Below, in pieces: positions 8,870 through 16,720 of a stretch of 64,000 nt of DNA. Under the pieces are notes generated by a model, which was not told the DNA's origin, ran no database searches, and was given only the letters and a program-made list of their open reading frames with translations. The stretch's first letter is position 1. Every line of letters starts with the position of its first letter. The stretch is from positions 942,001 to 1,006,000 of the forward strand of contig JAAHFU020000002.1 in the NCBI GenBank assembly GCA_010672825.2. The letters are read 5' to 3'. Origin of the DNA: Leptolyngbya sp. SIO1E4 (GTDB lineage: Bacteria; Cyanobacteriota; Cyanobacteriia; Phormidesmidales; Phormidesmidaceae). Both the position numbers and the translations under genes were made by a program.

Positions 8870-10156
8870 TCACGAGGCTGCTCGGGCAGCGGCAATTTTT
8901 TGGCGGAAGGTGCTGGCTTCGCTAATAACGGCATCCTGGGTAAGTTCTTGCTGTTCTCCGGTTGTTAGCCACTTCAGCTGGACTGTGCCCTGTTCTGCTT
9001 CAGCCTCCCCCAGGATGAGGCACATCACGGCTCCGCTGCGATCGGCTCGCTTAAACTGTTTGCCAAAGGCGGCCCCGCTCAAGTCCATCTCGACGGCGAG
9101 GCCCGCCTGCCGCAGGGTATGGGCCATCTTTAAGGCAACCCCCTCAGCCGCCTCACCCCGAGAAACCACATAGACATCCATTGAGGGGGTGGGGTCTGCC
9201 GCCAGCTGCTTAAGGAGAAGAGTCAGTCGTTCAAGCCCGATCGCCCACCCAATCGCTGGGGTCTCTGGCCCGCCCAGCTGTGCAATCAAGCCATCGTATC
9301 GGCCCCCGCCACAGACGGTTGCCTGGGCACCCAAGTCAGCTGATTGAATTTCGAAGGCGGTGTGGGTGTAGTAGTCAAGCCCCCGCACCAAGCGTGGATT
9401 GAGCTGATAGGCAATCCCTAAATCACTCAGGTACTGCTGCACCCGATCAAAGTGCTGCCGCGACTCATCGCTGAGATAGGTCAACAGCTGAGGGGCATCT
9501 TGAACGATCGCCTGGGTTTTCTCATCTTTGCTGTCTAAAATTCGCAGAGGGTTGCGCTCTAGCCGATCTTGAGAGTCAGGATCTAGATCGGCTTTATGGG
9601 GGGTCAGGAACTGAATTAACGCGTCTCGATATCGCTGTCGATCGTCACCGCTACCGACAGAGTTGAGATCCATCGTGAGAGACTTGAGGCCCAGGGCCTG
9701 CAGCAGCGCTGTGGCGATCGCAATCACCTCGGCATCGGCACGGGGAGCCGCCGACCCAATGAGTTCCACATCGAGCTGATGAAACTGTCGTTGTCTGCCC
9801 GCCTGGGGGCGCTCGTAGCGAAAAGCAGGCCCCACATGCCAGAGCCGCTGCACGCCGCCCTGAGCCATCAGCTTATGCTCATTGACTGCGCGCACAAGAC
9901 CAGCCGTAATTTCAGGGCGCAGGGTAATGGAGCGTCCGCCGCGATCTTCAAAGGTATACATCTCCTTGCCGACGACATCGGTGGCTTCCCCAATGCCCCG
10001 CTCAAAAAGATGTGTTTGCTCAAATAAAGGGGGGCGAATTTCCCGATAGGCCGATCGGTGCAGCAAATCTCGGGCGGTAGACTCGACCCACTGCCAAAGG
10101 GGAGTTTCTTCGGGCAAAATGTCACGGGTGCCCCGCAGTGCCTGAATTGTCGCCAT
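8870..10156 (-). CDS. hisS: Histidyl-tRNA synthetase
   Basis: A 428-residue class II aminoacyl-tRNA synthetase that charges tRNA-His. The N-terminus has the family start GTRDILPEE. The class II motif 2 region ([21 protein letters not shown]) is present. The His-specific motifs are [12 protein letters not shown] and GGGRYDGL, followed by the motif 3 region [12 protein letters not shown]. The C-terminal anticodon-binding domain begins at about residue 325 ([16 protein letters not shown]). Length is normal for bacterial HisS. It is convergent with the S41 peptidase gene. Confidence 0.97.
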   Translation of the reverse strand: MATIQALRGTRDILPEETPLWQWVESTARDLLHRSAYREIRPPLFEQTHLFERGIGEATDVVGKEMYTFEDRGGRSITLRPEITAGLVRAVNEHKLMAQGGVQRLWHVGPAFRYERPQAGRQRQFHQLDVELIGSAAPRADAEVIAIATALLQALGLKSLTMDLNSVGSGDDRQRYRDALIQFLTPHKADLDPDSQDRLERNPLRILDSKDEKTQAIVQDAPQLLTYLSDESRQHFDRVQQYLSDLGIAYQLNPRLVRGLDYYTHTAFEIQSADLGAQATVCGGGRYDGLIAQLGGPETPAIGWAIGLERLTLLLKQLAADPTPSMDVYVVSRGEAAEGVALKMAHTLRQAGLAVEMDLSGAAFGKQFKRADRSGAVMCLILGEAEAEQGTVQLKWLTTGEQQELTQDAVISEASTFRQKIAAARAAS

Positions 10157-10260
10157 AGCTTCACTGTCTCACTGATAAATCGACTCGGCAGGAATGCCTC
10201 CACGATAGAAGGCGATCGCCGCCATATTTGCTTTCAACAGAAATTGGCTCAAGCCACGCG

Positions 10261-10641
10261 TTACTTGCTGAGCGTTTCCCAATTGCCGTAGCGATCGCCG
10301 TAGTACGTCAAAATTACTTCAATTTGGGGTTGACAGATTTCAGCCGCATCAGCGCTGTAGCGAATCCACACCCCGCCGACCTGACTCTGAAGATAGTCAA
10401 AGGTTTTCGCCGTTTGGGGCAACAGGCCGGTGGTCACCCCTTCAATCTGTCGTAGGTGAACAGCCACTTCTCGGTAAACAGCTAGGGGTAAATGAGGACT
10501 ATGGAGACGGTACTCAACCTGCTGTGGCCCGGCCCCATTAGGCCCTGTGTTAGACCCGTTATCAGCTTCAGGGGAAGCGTTCTTATTTGCTGTGGGATCA
10601 GCTTCAGGGGAAGCGTTCCTATTTGCTGTGGGATCAGCCAT
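10261..10641 (-). CDS. Small conserved hypothetical protein with N-terminal repeat
   Basis: 126 residues. The first 26 residues contain a perfect-length duplication, ADPTANRNASPE then ADPTANKNASPE, encoded by a 36-base DNA repeat, and this segment is probably disordered. The rest (about 42-126, starting VEYRLHSPHLPLAVYREVA) looks like a compact alpha/beta domain with RQIEGVTTGLLPQTAKTFDYLQSQVGGVWIRY. No family was recognised with certainty. It starts five bases after the stop of the LuxR-type gene, so the two form an operon. Confidence 0.7.
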   Translation of the reverse strand: MADPTANRNASPEADPTANKNASPEADNGSNTGPNGAGPQQVEYRLHSPHLPLAVYREVAVHLRQIEGVTTGLLPQTAKTFDYLQSQVGGVWIRYSADAAEICQPQIEVILTYYGDRYGNWETLSK

Positions 10642-10646
10642 AACCC

Positions 10647-10934
10647 TCAGGAGTTTGTCCCGTTGTCGTCAACATTCGGCAGCGTGCAGCAGTTTACATC
10701 ATTGATGCACACTTTGCCCCACTGTAAGGCCCACCTGACTAAAGCCACCCGATTGCCCGTGACTGTTTTTGTCAGGATATTGCTGATGTGATTATCCACA
10801 GTGCGCTTGCTAATTTCGAGCTGTTCAGAAATTTCTTGGTTGGTCAGACCAGCGGCAACCAACTCAACAATCTGTAACTCTCTCTCTGAGAGGGTGCCGT
10901 GGATATGAATGTTGGAGGACTCGCTGCCTGACAT
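10647..10934 (-). CDS. Single-domain LuxR/GerE-type DNA-binding regulator
   Basis: 95 residues, mostly one LuxR-type helix-turn-helix (about 10-75): LSERELQIVELVAAGLTNQ, then EISKRTVDNHISNILTKT. There is no receiver or other sensor domain. Similar stand-alone regulators are known in cyanobacteria, but the target genes cannot be read from sequence. The C-terminal tail (about 78-95) has two adjacent Cys (NCCTLP) that could be redox or metal sensitive, which is inference. It is first in a two-gene operon with the small hypothetical protein. Confidence 0.85.
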   Translation of the reverse strand: MSGSESSNIHIHGTLSERELQIVELVAAGLTNQEISEQLEISKRTVDNHISNILTKTVTGNRVALVRWALQWGKVCINDVNCCTLPNVDDNGTNS

Positions 10935-11188
10935 GGGTGGTTAAAAAATTCTGCGTTATGTATATATGCTTATTCAAGTGTACTGCTTAATTCCCAGCTC
11001 TAGGTCATAACCTGGGATTGTGGATGGGTAGGGGGGTAGGGAATTAGGGGGAATAGGGGATGAGGGGATAAGGAATGGGGGGAGGCTTCTGGACTTTTGA
11101 ACGTTTCCTTTTGGGGCTTCGAACAGTTTCTACTGGGATGCCGTAAACCCCAGACCTCAATCGTTTTGCCCCCAGAGCCTAAACCCTA

Positions 11189-11602
11189 TTACTTAAAAGA
11201 TGAGCACTGATCGCTGTCGCACACGGGGTAAGACGATTCGTAGGTGCGATCGCGCTGGCCAAAGAGGGTATAGCGGTTGTCGCGAATGAAGGCGTAAATG
11301 CTGTCTCCGGCGGACTTGATGCCAGGCAGCGATCGGTAGGCGTTTACAAAAACGTGCCCCATTGGCAGCAATCGGCCGATTTCTTCTGCAGCATCACTGC
11401 CTTGCCAACGATGCTCAGGATGGGCTTGCTCTAACAGAATCATGCCTTGCTCGCAGTCTTCAGGGGTGATGCTCCATTCGGCCAGGCGGGTGTCATCCTG
11501 CATCGGCACATATTCAAATTGATGACCCTGGTCTAGCTGCTCTAACAGGCGCACCAGGGTAACGCACAGGTTGCAGGTGCCGTCATAAATGACTGTGTAC
11601 AT
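11189..11602 (-). CDS. DCC-family (DUF393) thiol-disulphide oxidoreductase
   Basis: The frame is open further upstream, but the ATG at 11602 gives MYTVIYDGTCNLCVTLV, the standard start of the family. The protein is 137 residues. The DxxCxxC motif (DGTCNLC) is the predicted redox centre of the thioredoxin-like DCC family. Further family features are FVNAYRSLP and a C-terminal Cys pair (PVCDSDQC). Family members are usually small cytosolic or membrane-associated proteins of unproven function. It is divergent from pstC. Confidence 0.85.
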   Translation of the reverse strand: MYTVIYDGTCNLCVTLVRLLEQLDQGHQFEYVPMQDDTRLAEWSITPEDCEQGMILLEQAHPEHRWQGSDAAEEIGRLLPMGHVFVNAYRSLPGIKSAGDSIYAFIRDNRYTLFGQRDRTYESSYPVCDSDQCSSFK

Positions 11603-11737
11603 AACGTGCTCAAGAAACCTATAACGACGACATTTTCCAGGGTAATCGATGTCTCGCTCAGATGACGACAGGGCCGCTCCATACCCCCAGTTTTCTGCGT
11701 TATCGGAGCGGATTGTAGCTCGAAGATTAAGACCTGC

Positions 11738-11756
11738 CTTAACCTGCCCTTTACGC
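11738..11756 (+). promoter_or_regulatory. Candidate Pho box upstream of pstC
   Basis: CTTAACCT and CTTTACGC are separated by three bases. This matches the spacing and sequence of cyanobacterial PhoB (SphR) boxes, which are 8-base CTTAACCT-like repeats every 11 bases. A third, weaker TTAA-containing unit may lie just upstream. The site is about 160 bases before pstC, a phosphate-regulated transporter gene in cyanobacteria. Only two good repeats are seen, so this is a candidate. Confidence 0.45.
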
Positions 11757-11799
11757 GTTCTCGGTAGGATGCCGCAGGGTGCTTTTAGGTCATTGACCT

Positions 11800-11841
11800 C
11801 ATGTCTGAGGTGCGATGAACCATGTCTGAGGCGCGATGAAC
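11800..11841. repeat. 21-base tandem duplication in the pstC leader
   Basis: Two head-to-tail 21-base units beginning CATGTCTGAGG and ending GATGAAC differ at one base (T or C). They lie between the DCC gene and pstC, downstream of the candidate Pho box. Function is unknown. Confidence 0.6.
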
Positions 11842-11917
11842 CTGCCACTAGCGATGTTGCTCCTTGTCATTTCAGAAGCCACCCTCTGCCTGTGAAAACT
11901 TGACTCGTATACAGTGA

Positions 11918-12949
11918 ATGTCCGCTGAAGCACCTGTCAATAACCGTGAAACGCTCTGGCAGCCTAGCTACCAGCGTGCGAAAACGATACAGCTAGTGAT
12001 CAAGAGTATCTCTGGCTTTTTTGCAGTGATTTCGATTGCAACCACAGCGGGAATCATTGGAACCTTAATTTTCGAGACGATGGAGTTCTTTCGAGAGGTT
12101 CCGTTTTGGCAATTCCTGACAGATACCCGGTGGACGCCTTTATTTAGCAGTAAACAGTTTGGCATTTTTGTCCTGATCAGTGCCACGCTGCTGACGTCGT
12201 CGATCGCGATTTTGGTTGCGGTTCCTTTAGGATTGTTGTCGGCTATTTTTCTCAGTGAATATGCGTCTTTAGGCGTGCGCAAAACCCTGAAGCCGATTCT
12301 GGAGATTTTGGCCGGGGTGCCGTCTGTCGTCTTTGGTTATTTTGCGCTGCTAACGGTCACGCCGTTTTTGCAGGGAGTGTTTGACTTCCTCAGAACGTCG
12401 GTGATGATTCCAGAATGGCTGAGTTTCTTGCCCTTCTCGGTTTACTATGAGCCCGACTATTTTCTAGAGCTGCCCATTCCTTTTCTGGAAGGGTTCAATG
12501 CGTTGAGTGCGGGCTTGGTATTGGGCATTAGCATCACGCCATTGGTGGCATCCCTGAGTGAAGATGCGATTTATTCAGTGCCTCAGAGTTTGCGTGATGG
12601 GGCCTATGCCCTGGGGGCGACCAAGCGTGAGACGGTCATCGCCGTGGTCTTACCGGCGGCCCTGTCAGGCATTGTGGCGTCTATTATTCTGGCGATTTCC
12701 CGTGCGATTGGGGAGACGATGATTGTGACCCTGGCGGCTGGGCAAAACCCGACTCTGGGGTTCAATCCTTTTGTGCCGGTGATGACGATGACGGCCTACA
12801 TTGTGCAGGTCAGCCTGGGAGATACGGCTGTAGGCACGCTGGCTTACAAAACCATTTTTGCGGTTGGGATGACGCTGTTCTGTATGACGCTAATCCTCAA
12901 TATCTTTAGCTTTTGGTTTGTCCGTCGCTTTCGAGAGAGGTATGAGTAA
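11918..12949 (+). CDS. pstC: Phosphate ABC transporter permease PstC
   Basis: A 343-residue inner-membrane permease of the PstSCAB high-affinity phosphate importer. About six transmembrane helices are visible. The binding-protein-dependent transport signature is in the last cytoplasmic loop (about 225-250: [24 protein letters not shown]). The family's [12 protein letters not shown] and [10 protein letters not shown] stretches are present. The gene overlaps pstA by one base (TAATG), so translation is probably coupled. No pstS lies upstream. Confidence 0.95.
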   Translation: MSAEAPVNNRETLWQPSYQRAKTIQLVIKSISGFFAVISIATTAGIIGTLIFETMEFFREVPFWQFLTDTRWTPLFSSKQFGIFVLISATLLTSSIAILVAVPLGLLSAIFLSEYASLGVRKTLKPILEILAGVPSVVFGYFALLTVTPFLQGVFDFLRTSVMIPEWLSFLPFSVYYEPDYFLELPIPFLEGFNALSAGLVLGISITPLVASLSEDAIYSVPQSLRDGAYALGATKRETVIAVVLPAALSGIVASIILAISRAIGETMIVTLAAGQNPTLGFNPFVPVMTMTAYIVQVSLGDTAVGTLAYKTIFAVGMTLFCMTLILNIFSFWFVRRFRERYE

Positions 12950-13869
12950 TGACGCTGAAGCAGGTCACCGACTCAACCCACAGCCCTGCCTCAAACCCGG
13001 AGCCGTTTAGGGCCAACCTGCGCAGACGATACCGCATTGATCAGGTGTTCAAAGTGGCTACCTGCACGGCCACCATTATTGCGATCGCGGTGTTGACCTG
13101 GTTGCTCCTAGACGTCCTGATTCACGGCCTCCCCACCTTAAACTGGAATTTTTTGACCAGCTTTCCGTCTCGACGACCGGAGGATGCAGGCATTATCGCT
13201 GCGATCGCAGGCACGGCTTGGGTGATGGTGTTAGTGGCAATCTTTTCCTTTCCGATTGGGGTTGGCTCGGGCATCTTTCTCGAAGAGTTTGCTGAAGATA
13301 GCTGGTTTAGCCGCTTCATTGAGATTAATATTGGCAATCTTGCAGGCGTGCCTTCCATCATTTACGGCTTACTAGGGCTGGCGGCTTTTGTGCAGATTTT
13401 AGGGCCATTGACCGGGGGGCGCAGCGTTTTGTCGGGGGCGCTGACGTTAACCCTGTTAATTTTGCCTATCATCATCGTGGCCACCCGAGAGGCGTTGCGA
13501 GCAGTGCCTGATAGCATTCGCAATGCAGGGTATGCCCTGGGGGCAAATCGCTGGCAAGTTATCTGGAGCCATGCGTTACCGGCGGCTTTTCCAGGGGTGT
13601 TAACGGGGGTGATTTTGGCACTCTCTCGTGCCGTGGGGGAAACAGCGCCTCTGATCGCGATCGGAGCGTTGACTTTTGTGCCGTTTTTGCCCAGAAACCC
13701 CCGTGAGCCATTCACTGTGCTGCCTATTCAGGTTTATAACTGGGTCAGCCGTCCTCAAAGAGAGTTTCACGACATTGCTGCCTCTGGCATCATTGTTCTA
13801 TTAATTGTTTTGCTTCTGATGAATTCCCTGGCCATTATTTTGCGAAATCGGTTCCAAAAAGCTCGCTAG
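12949..13869 (+). CDS. pstA: Phosphate ABC transporter permease PstA
   Basis: A 306-residue partner permease of PstC. It has an N-terminal cytoplasmic tail followed by about six transmembrane helices. Family motifs are [18 protein letters not shown], the EAA-type loop [24 protein letters not shown], and [16 protein letters not shown]. The start codon overlaps the pstC stop. PstB follows after a 65-base gap. Confidence 0.95.
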   Translation: MTLKQVTDSTHSPASNPEPFRANLRRRYRIDQVFKVATCTATIIAIAVLTWLLLDVLIHGLPTLNWNFLTSFPSRRPEDAGIIAAIAGTAWVMVLVAIFSFPIGVGSGIFLEEFAEDSWFSRFIEINIGNLAGVPSIIYGLLGLAAFVQILGPLTGGRSVLSGALTLTLLILPIIIVATREALRAVPDSIRNAGYALGANRWQVIWSHALPAAFPGVLTGVILALSRAVGETAPLIAIGALTFVPFLPRNPREPFTVLPIQVYNWVSRPQREFHDIAASGIIVLLIVLLLMNSLAIILRNRFQKAR

Positions 13870-13934
13870 GGCTACCTTTCTCTTCTTGTTTCCCGTCGTT
13901 TTTGATTTTTCCTGCTGTTGATTGTGGTCTCAAA

Positions 13935-14741
13935 ATGGTTCAAGACACTTTAACCCAAGCAGCGTCTAATGTTGCCCTGAAAACAGAGAATTTATCGGTT
14001 TACTATGGCTCTACCCTAGCGGTACGAGAGGTTTATCTCGATATCCCGAACCATCAGATTGTGGCTTTAATTGGGCCGTCTGGATGTGGTAAGAGTACTG
14101 TCTTACGGTGTTTTAATCGGATGAACGACCTCATTGCGAGTGCACGGGTCGAGGGGAAGGTGACCTTCCACGGCAAGAATATTTATGACAGCGCAGTTGA
14201 TCCGGTTGAGCTGCGTCGTCGTATCGGTATGGTGTTTCAAAAACCCAACCCCTTTCCAAAATCTATCTACGAGAATATTGCCTGGGGAGCCCGCATTAAC
14301 GGATACCAGGGCGACATGGATGAATTGGTAGAGCGATCGCTTCGGGGTGCCGCCATCTGGGATGAAGTTAAAGACAAGCTCCGGGAGAGTGGGTTATCCC
14401 TATCTGGGGGGCAGCAGCAGCGCCTTTGCATCGCCCGCGCGATCGCGATCGAACCTGAAATCATCCTGATGGATGAGCCGTGTTCTGCCCTTGACCCCAT
14501 CTCTACCCTCAAAATTGAGGAGTTGATGCAGCAGCTCAAGGAAAACTACACCATCGTTATTGTGACCCACAACATGCAGCAGGCTTCGCGGGTCTCCGAT
14601 CAAACAGCCTTCTTCAATGCAGAAGCCACTGAGGCAGGCGGTAAGGTCGGTTACCTGGTGGAATATGACGACACTGAGGTCATCTTCAGCAACCCGAGGG
14701 AAGCCTACACCCGCGATTACGTTTCTGGCCGTTTTGGTTAA
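13935..14741 (+). CDS. pstB: Phosphate ABC transporter ATP-binding protein PstB
   Basis: The ATG at 13935 gives 268 residues, the normal PstB length. A TTG at 13902 adds an unlikely leader. Walker A is GPSGCGKS (residues 47-54), the ABC signature is LSGGQQQRL, and Walker B is IILMDEP. The PstB-type sequence CFNRMNDL follows Walker A. It energises phosphate import through PstC/PstA. A strong terminator follows the stop codon and closes the pstCAB unit. Confidence 0.96.
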   Translation: MVQDTLTQAASNVALKTENLSVYYGSTLAVREVYLDIPNHQIVALIGPSGCGKSTVLRCFNRMNDLIASARVEGKVTFHGKNIYDSAVDPVELRRRIGMVFQKPNPFPKSIYENIAWGARINGYQGDMDELVERSLRGAAIWDEVKDKLRESGLSLSGGQQQRLCIARAIAIEPEIILMDEPCSALDPISTLKIEELMQQLKENYTIVIVTHNMQQASRVSDQTAFFNAEATEAGGKVGYLVEYDDTEVIFSNPREAYTRDYVSGRFG

Positions 14742-14768
14742 TTGCTGGCGCGTTAGCAAGCTAGCAGC

Positions 14769-14825
14769 ACGGCGGATAGAGATCCAACATGTTGGGAAAT
14801 GTTGGGCCTCTATCCGTCGTTTTTG
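14769..14825 (+). terminator. Rho-independent terminator after pstB
   Basis: ACGGCGGATAGAG pairs with CTCTATCCGTCGT (one G-U pair). The loop contains a second small palindrome, CCAACATGTTGG, and TTTTT follows. It lies 28 bases after pstB, in the right orientation to end the pst operon. Confidence 0.8.
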
Positions 14826-14935
14826 CTTTCGTCAAATTTGGAGACATGAACTACACTGCAAGTCACAGGGGGCTTCCCAACCGGGAGCACTCGTCTCGCT
14901 AACCCTGTATACTTTGCCCGCTTTCCCAACTGACT

Positions 14936-15688
14936 ATGCAACTGCACCTTTGCACCTGGCCCGAAGTCGAAACCTACCTGCAAACTTCAAAGGGCATCAT
15001 TTTTCCCATCGGTTCTACTGAACAGCATGGCCCGACAGGGCTGATTGGCACCGACGCCATTTGTGCAGAGACCCTGGCTCAGGGCGTTGGCGAAGAAACT
15101 GGTGCACTGGTTGGCCCTACCATCAATGTGGGCATGGCTCTGCATCATACGGCCTTCCCTGGCAGCATTAGCCTGCGCCCCAGCACCCTAATTGCGCTGA
15201 TTCAAGACTACGTGAAACCCCTGGCAAAACATGGGTTTGAACGCTTCTTTTTCATTAATGGCCATGGTGGCAATATGGCGACTTTGAAAGCCGCCTTTGC
15301 CGAAACCTATGCGCTCTTAGCTGACTTGAATGTGGCCAATGCTGCCCGGGTGCGGTGTAAATTGGCCAACTGGTTTATGTGTCGTTCGGTATATACCCTC
15401 GCGAAGGAACTCTACGATAACCAAGAAGGTTCCCACGCGACTCCGAGCGAGGTGGCCCTGACTCAATTTGCCTATCCCAACCACATCAAACAGGCTGAAC
15501 TCCGCCCAGAAATCGCCCCTGCAGGGTATCCCATCTACAGCGCAGCAGACTTCCGCAATCATTACCCTGACGGGCGCATGGGATCTAACCCTGCCCTGGC
15601 AACCCCAGAACACGGTAAGCAGTTCTATGACGCTGCGGTTAAGGAGTTAAGTGGTGATTACTTTAATTTTCTGGCGGCAGACTCATGA
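14936..15688 (+). CDS. Creatininase-family amidohydrolase
   Basis: A 250-residue protein of the creatininase/MftE/ArfB family, metal-dependent amidases that include creatinine amidohydrolase and enzymes of flavin breakdown. Metal-binding motifs are visible: IGSTEQHGPTGLIGTDA near the N-terminus (Glu and His ligands, then Asp) and FFINGHGGN at about residues 103-111. Another family element is EGSHATPSEVALTQF at about 163. The cyanobacterial substrate is not known. It stands alone after the pst terminator. Confidence 0.88.
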   Translation: MQLHLCTWPEVETYLQTSKGIIFPIGSTEQHGPTGLIGTDAICAETLAQGVGEETGALVGPTINVGMALHHTAFPGSISLRPSTLIALIQDYVKPLAKHGFERFFFINGHGGNMATLKAAFAETYALLADLNVANAARVRCKLANWFMCRSVYTLAKELYDNQEGSHATPSEVALTQFAYPNHIKQAELRPEIAPAGYPIYSAADFRNHYPDGRMGSNPALATPEHGKQFYDAAVKELSGDYFNFLAADS

Positions 15689-15705
15689 AGTAGACCTATG
15701 AAATA

Positions 15706-15786
15706 AAGCCTTGACTCAGTTGGATCCAGTACACCTGAGTCAAGACAGGGGCTAGGGTGTGCTTTATCCAAATGCAAGCCACTATC
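15706..15786. repeat. Dispersed 95-bp repeat, copy 2 (short form)
   Basis: In reverse orientation it reads GCATTTGGATAAAG-CACACCCTAG then CCCCTGTCTTGACTCAG and GTGTACTGGATCCAACTGAG. It lacks one of the two internal CCCTAGACCCCAAA units of other copies, as expected from slippage between the internal direct repeats. Confidence 0.7.
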
Positions 15787-15811
15787 CCCTCATACCAGTT
15801 CTCGTTTCTAA

Positions 15812-15908
15812 AGCTACAGATCAGACCCCTCTCAATCTCCCCTTGCCAAGGGGAGGTGCCGAAGGCGGTGGGGTGGCAGAATGTGGCGCTGCTTTGAAGA
15901 ATTGGTAT
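15812..15908. repeat. Second dispersed repeat (family B), copy 1
   Basis: The segment from GATCAGACCCCTC to AATTGGTATTA contains the palindrome CCCCTTGCCAAGGGG and the string GGCGGTGGGGTGGC. A close relative lies at 61810-61908, and a partial inverted relative at about 24200-24236. Short ORFs across it are not convincing genes. Confidence 0.6.
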
Positions 15909-16244
15909 TACTGGCAATAGCGATATTGCATCTGAGGAGCTAGGTAGGACAATCGGATTTCCTGGAATCCTTTTGCCTACTGCCTAGCGTTGTTCACAAG
16001 TTTGCTGCAATTTCCCACCCGTTTGAGCCCGGCTTTCCGGGAACCTTCACTAAAGTTTTACTGAAATCGGCTCTGCTTAGTAAACGCTTCATTCACAAAA
16101 GCCATTTTTTTCAAAAATCGTGTGTATTCTGACGGAATACGGAAGGCATTTTCATAGCGTTCTGAGAAGCTGTTTAAATAGATTCGACCTTTTATACAGC
16201 GTTTCTGAAGCTAGTGAGGTACAAATAACGACCTGAAACCCTTG
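15909..16244. other. Intergenic sequence without recognised genes
   Basis: Contains a short third repeat, TAGGACAATCGGATTTCC (about 15943), with a near copy at about 24106. No ORF with family similarity was seen. The sequence runs into the candidate structured RNA that follows. Confidence 0.4.
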
Positions 16245-16304
16245 TGCTCAGGTAAAGTGATGTACTTCACCAGGCAAGGAAATGCTGTAAGCATCCTCTG
16301 AGCA
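16245..16304 (+). ncRNA. Candidate structured RNA (three-way junction)
   Basis: TGCTCAG and CTGAGCA (16245-16251 and 16298-16304) pair perfectly and enclose two hairpins. One is at 16251-16271 (GGTAAAGTG facing CTTCACC, one mismatch) and one at about 16278-16296 (ATGC facing GCAT, extended by GG/CC). A terminator-like hairpin with TTTTT follows 70 bases later. The arrangement suits a small RNA or a riboswitch/attenuator leader for the small gene at 16484. It matches no riboswitch class that I recognise. Confidence 0.35.
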
Positions 16305-16370
16305 GAATCGGGCCAGAATGATACTCATCGCCGATATGCGCGCAACAGCTAAGGTTCTTTTGCTGTCGCT

Positions 16371-16396
16371 ACCCCGTTGAGTGGGGCTTTTTCCTT
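16371..16396 (+). terminator. Terminator-like hairpin before the small gene at 16484
   Basis: ACCCC and GGGG(C) flank GTTGAGT and are followed by TTTTT. The stem is short. An additional ACAGC/GCTGT stem lies just upstream. It could end the candidate structured RNA. Confidence 0.45.
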
Positions 16397-16483
16397 GTTA
16401 AGGTGGGTGACTCACAAAAACTGAATCTACGGAGTGCACTTTGAATTTCTGTCCTGCAACCCTTTGAATTGGTGGTGAAGCGC

Positions 16484-16720
16484 ATGATCCGTTTACTTTT
16501 AAAAAATCTCAAAGCTTTTTTATCTGCTGAAGTGCCTGATGATGTTGCCGTTTGTGAATTTGACTGCCGAAAATTAGAGTGTCGAACAGAAGATTGGGTC
16601 AATTGTCCTAGACGGCTGAACCAAACTGAGACCTCTGGTGCGCCTGCTGAAACCAGCTGCCTAGAAGTAGAGCAAGAGGTTAAGGCCGGGAATTGTGCGG
16701 GACAGCGTCCACAGCAGTAG
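16484..16720 (+). CDS. Small Cys-containing hypothetical protein
   Basis: Beginning at the ATG at 16484 the product has 78 residues. The first half is protein-like, with FLSAEVPDDVAVCEFDCRK followed by LECRTEDWVNCPRRL. Four Cys are regularly spaced, which recalls short cyanobacterial proteins of unknown function. The last 20 codons overlap the 3' end of the convergent large gene. No strong ribosome-binding site is visible, so this is a moderate call resting on the Cys pattern. Confidence 0.5.
   Translation: MIRLLLKNLKAFLSAEVPDDVAVCEFDCRKLECRTEDWVNCPRRLNQTETSGAPAETSCLEVEQEVKAGNCAGQRPQQ

Noticed and set aside
15696-15917. 73-codon minus-strand ORF
   Set aside because: It covers two dispersed repeats, and its translation matches repeat copies elsewhere rather than a protein family.
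16245-16304. Glutamine or cobalamin riboswitch
   Set aside because: The conserved bases of those classes are not visible. Only the junction shape is suggestive.
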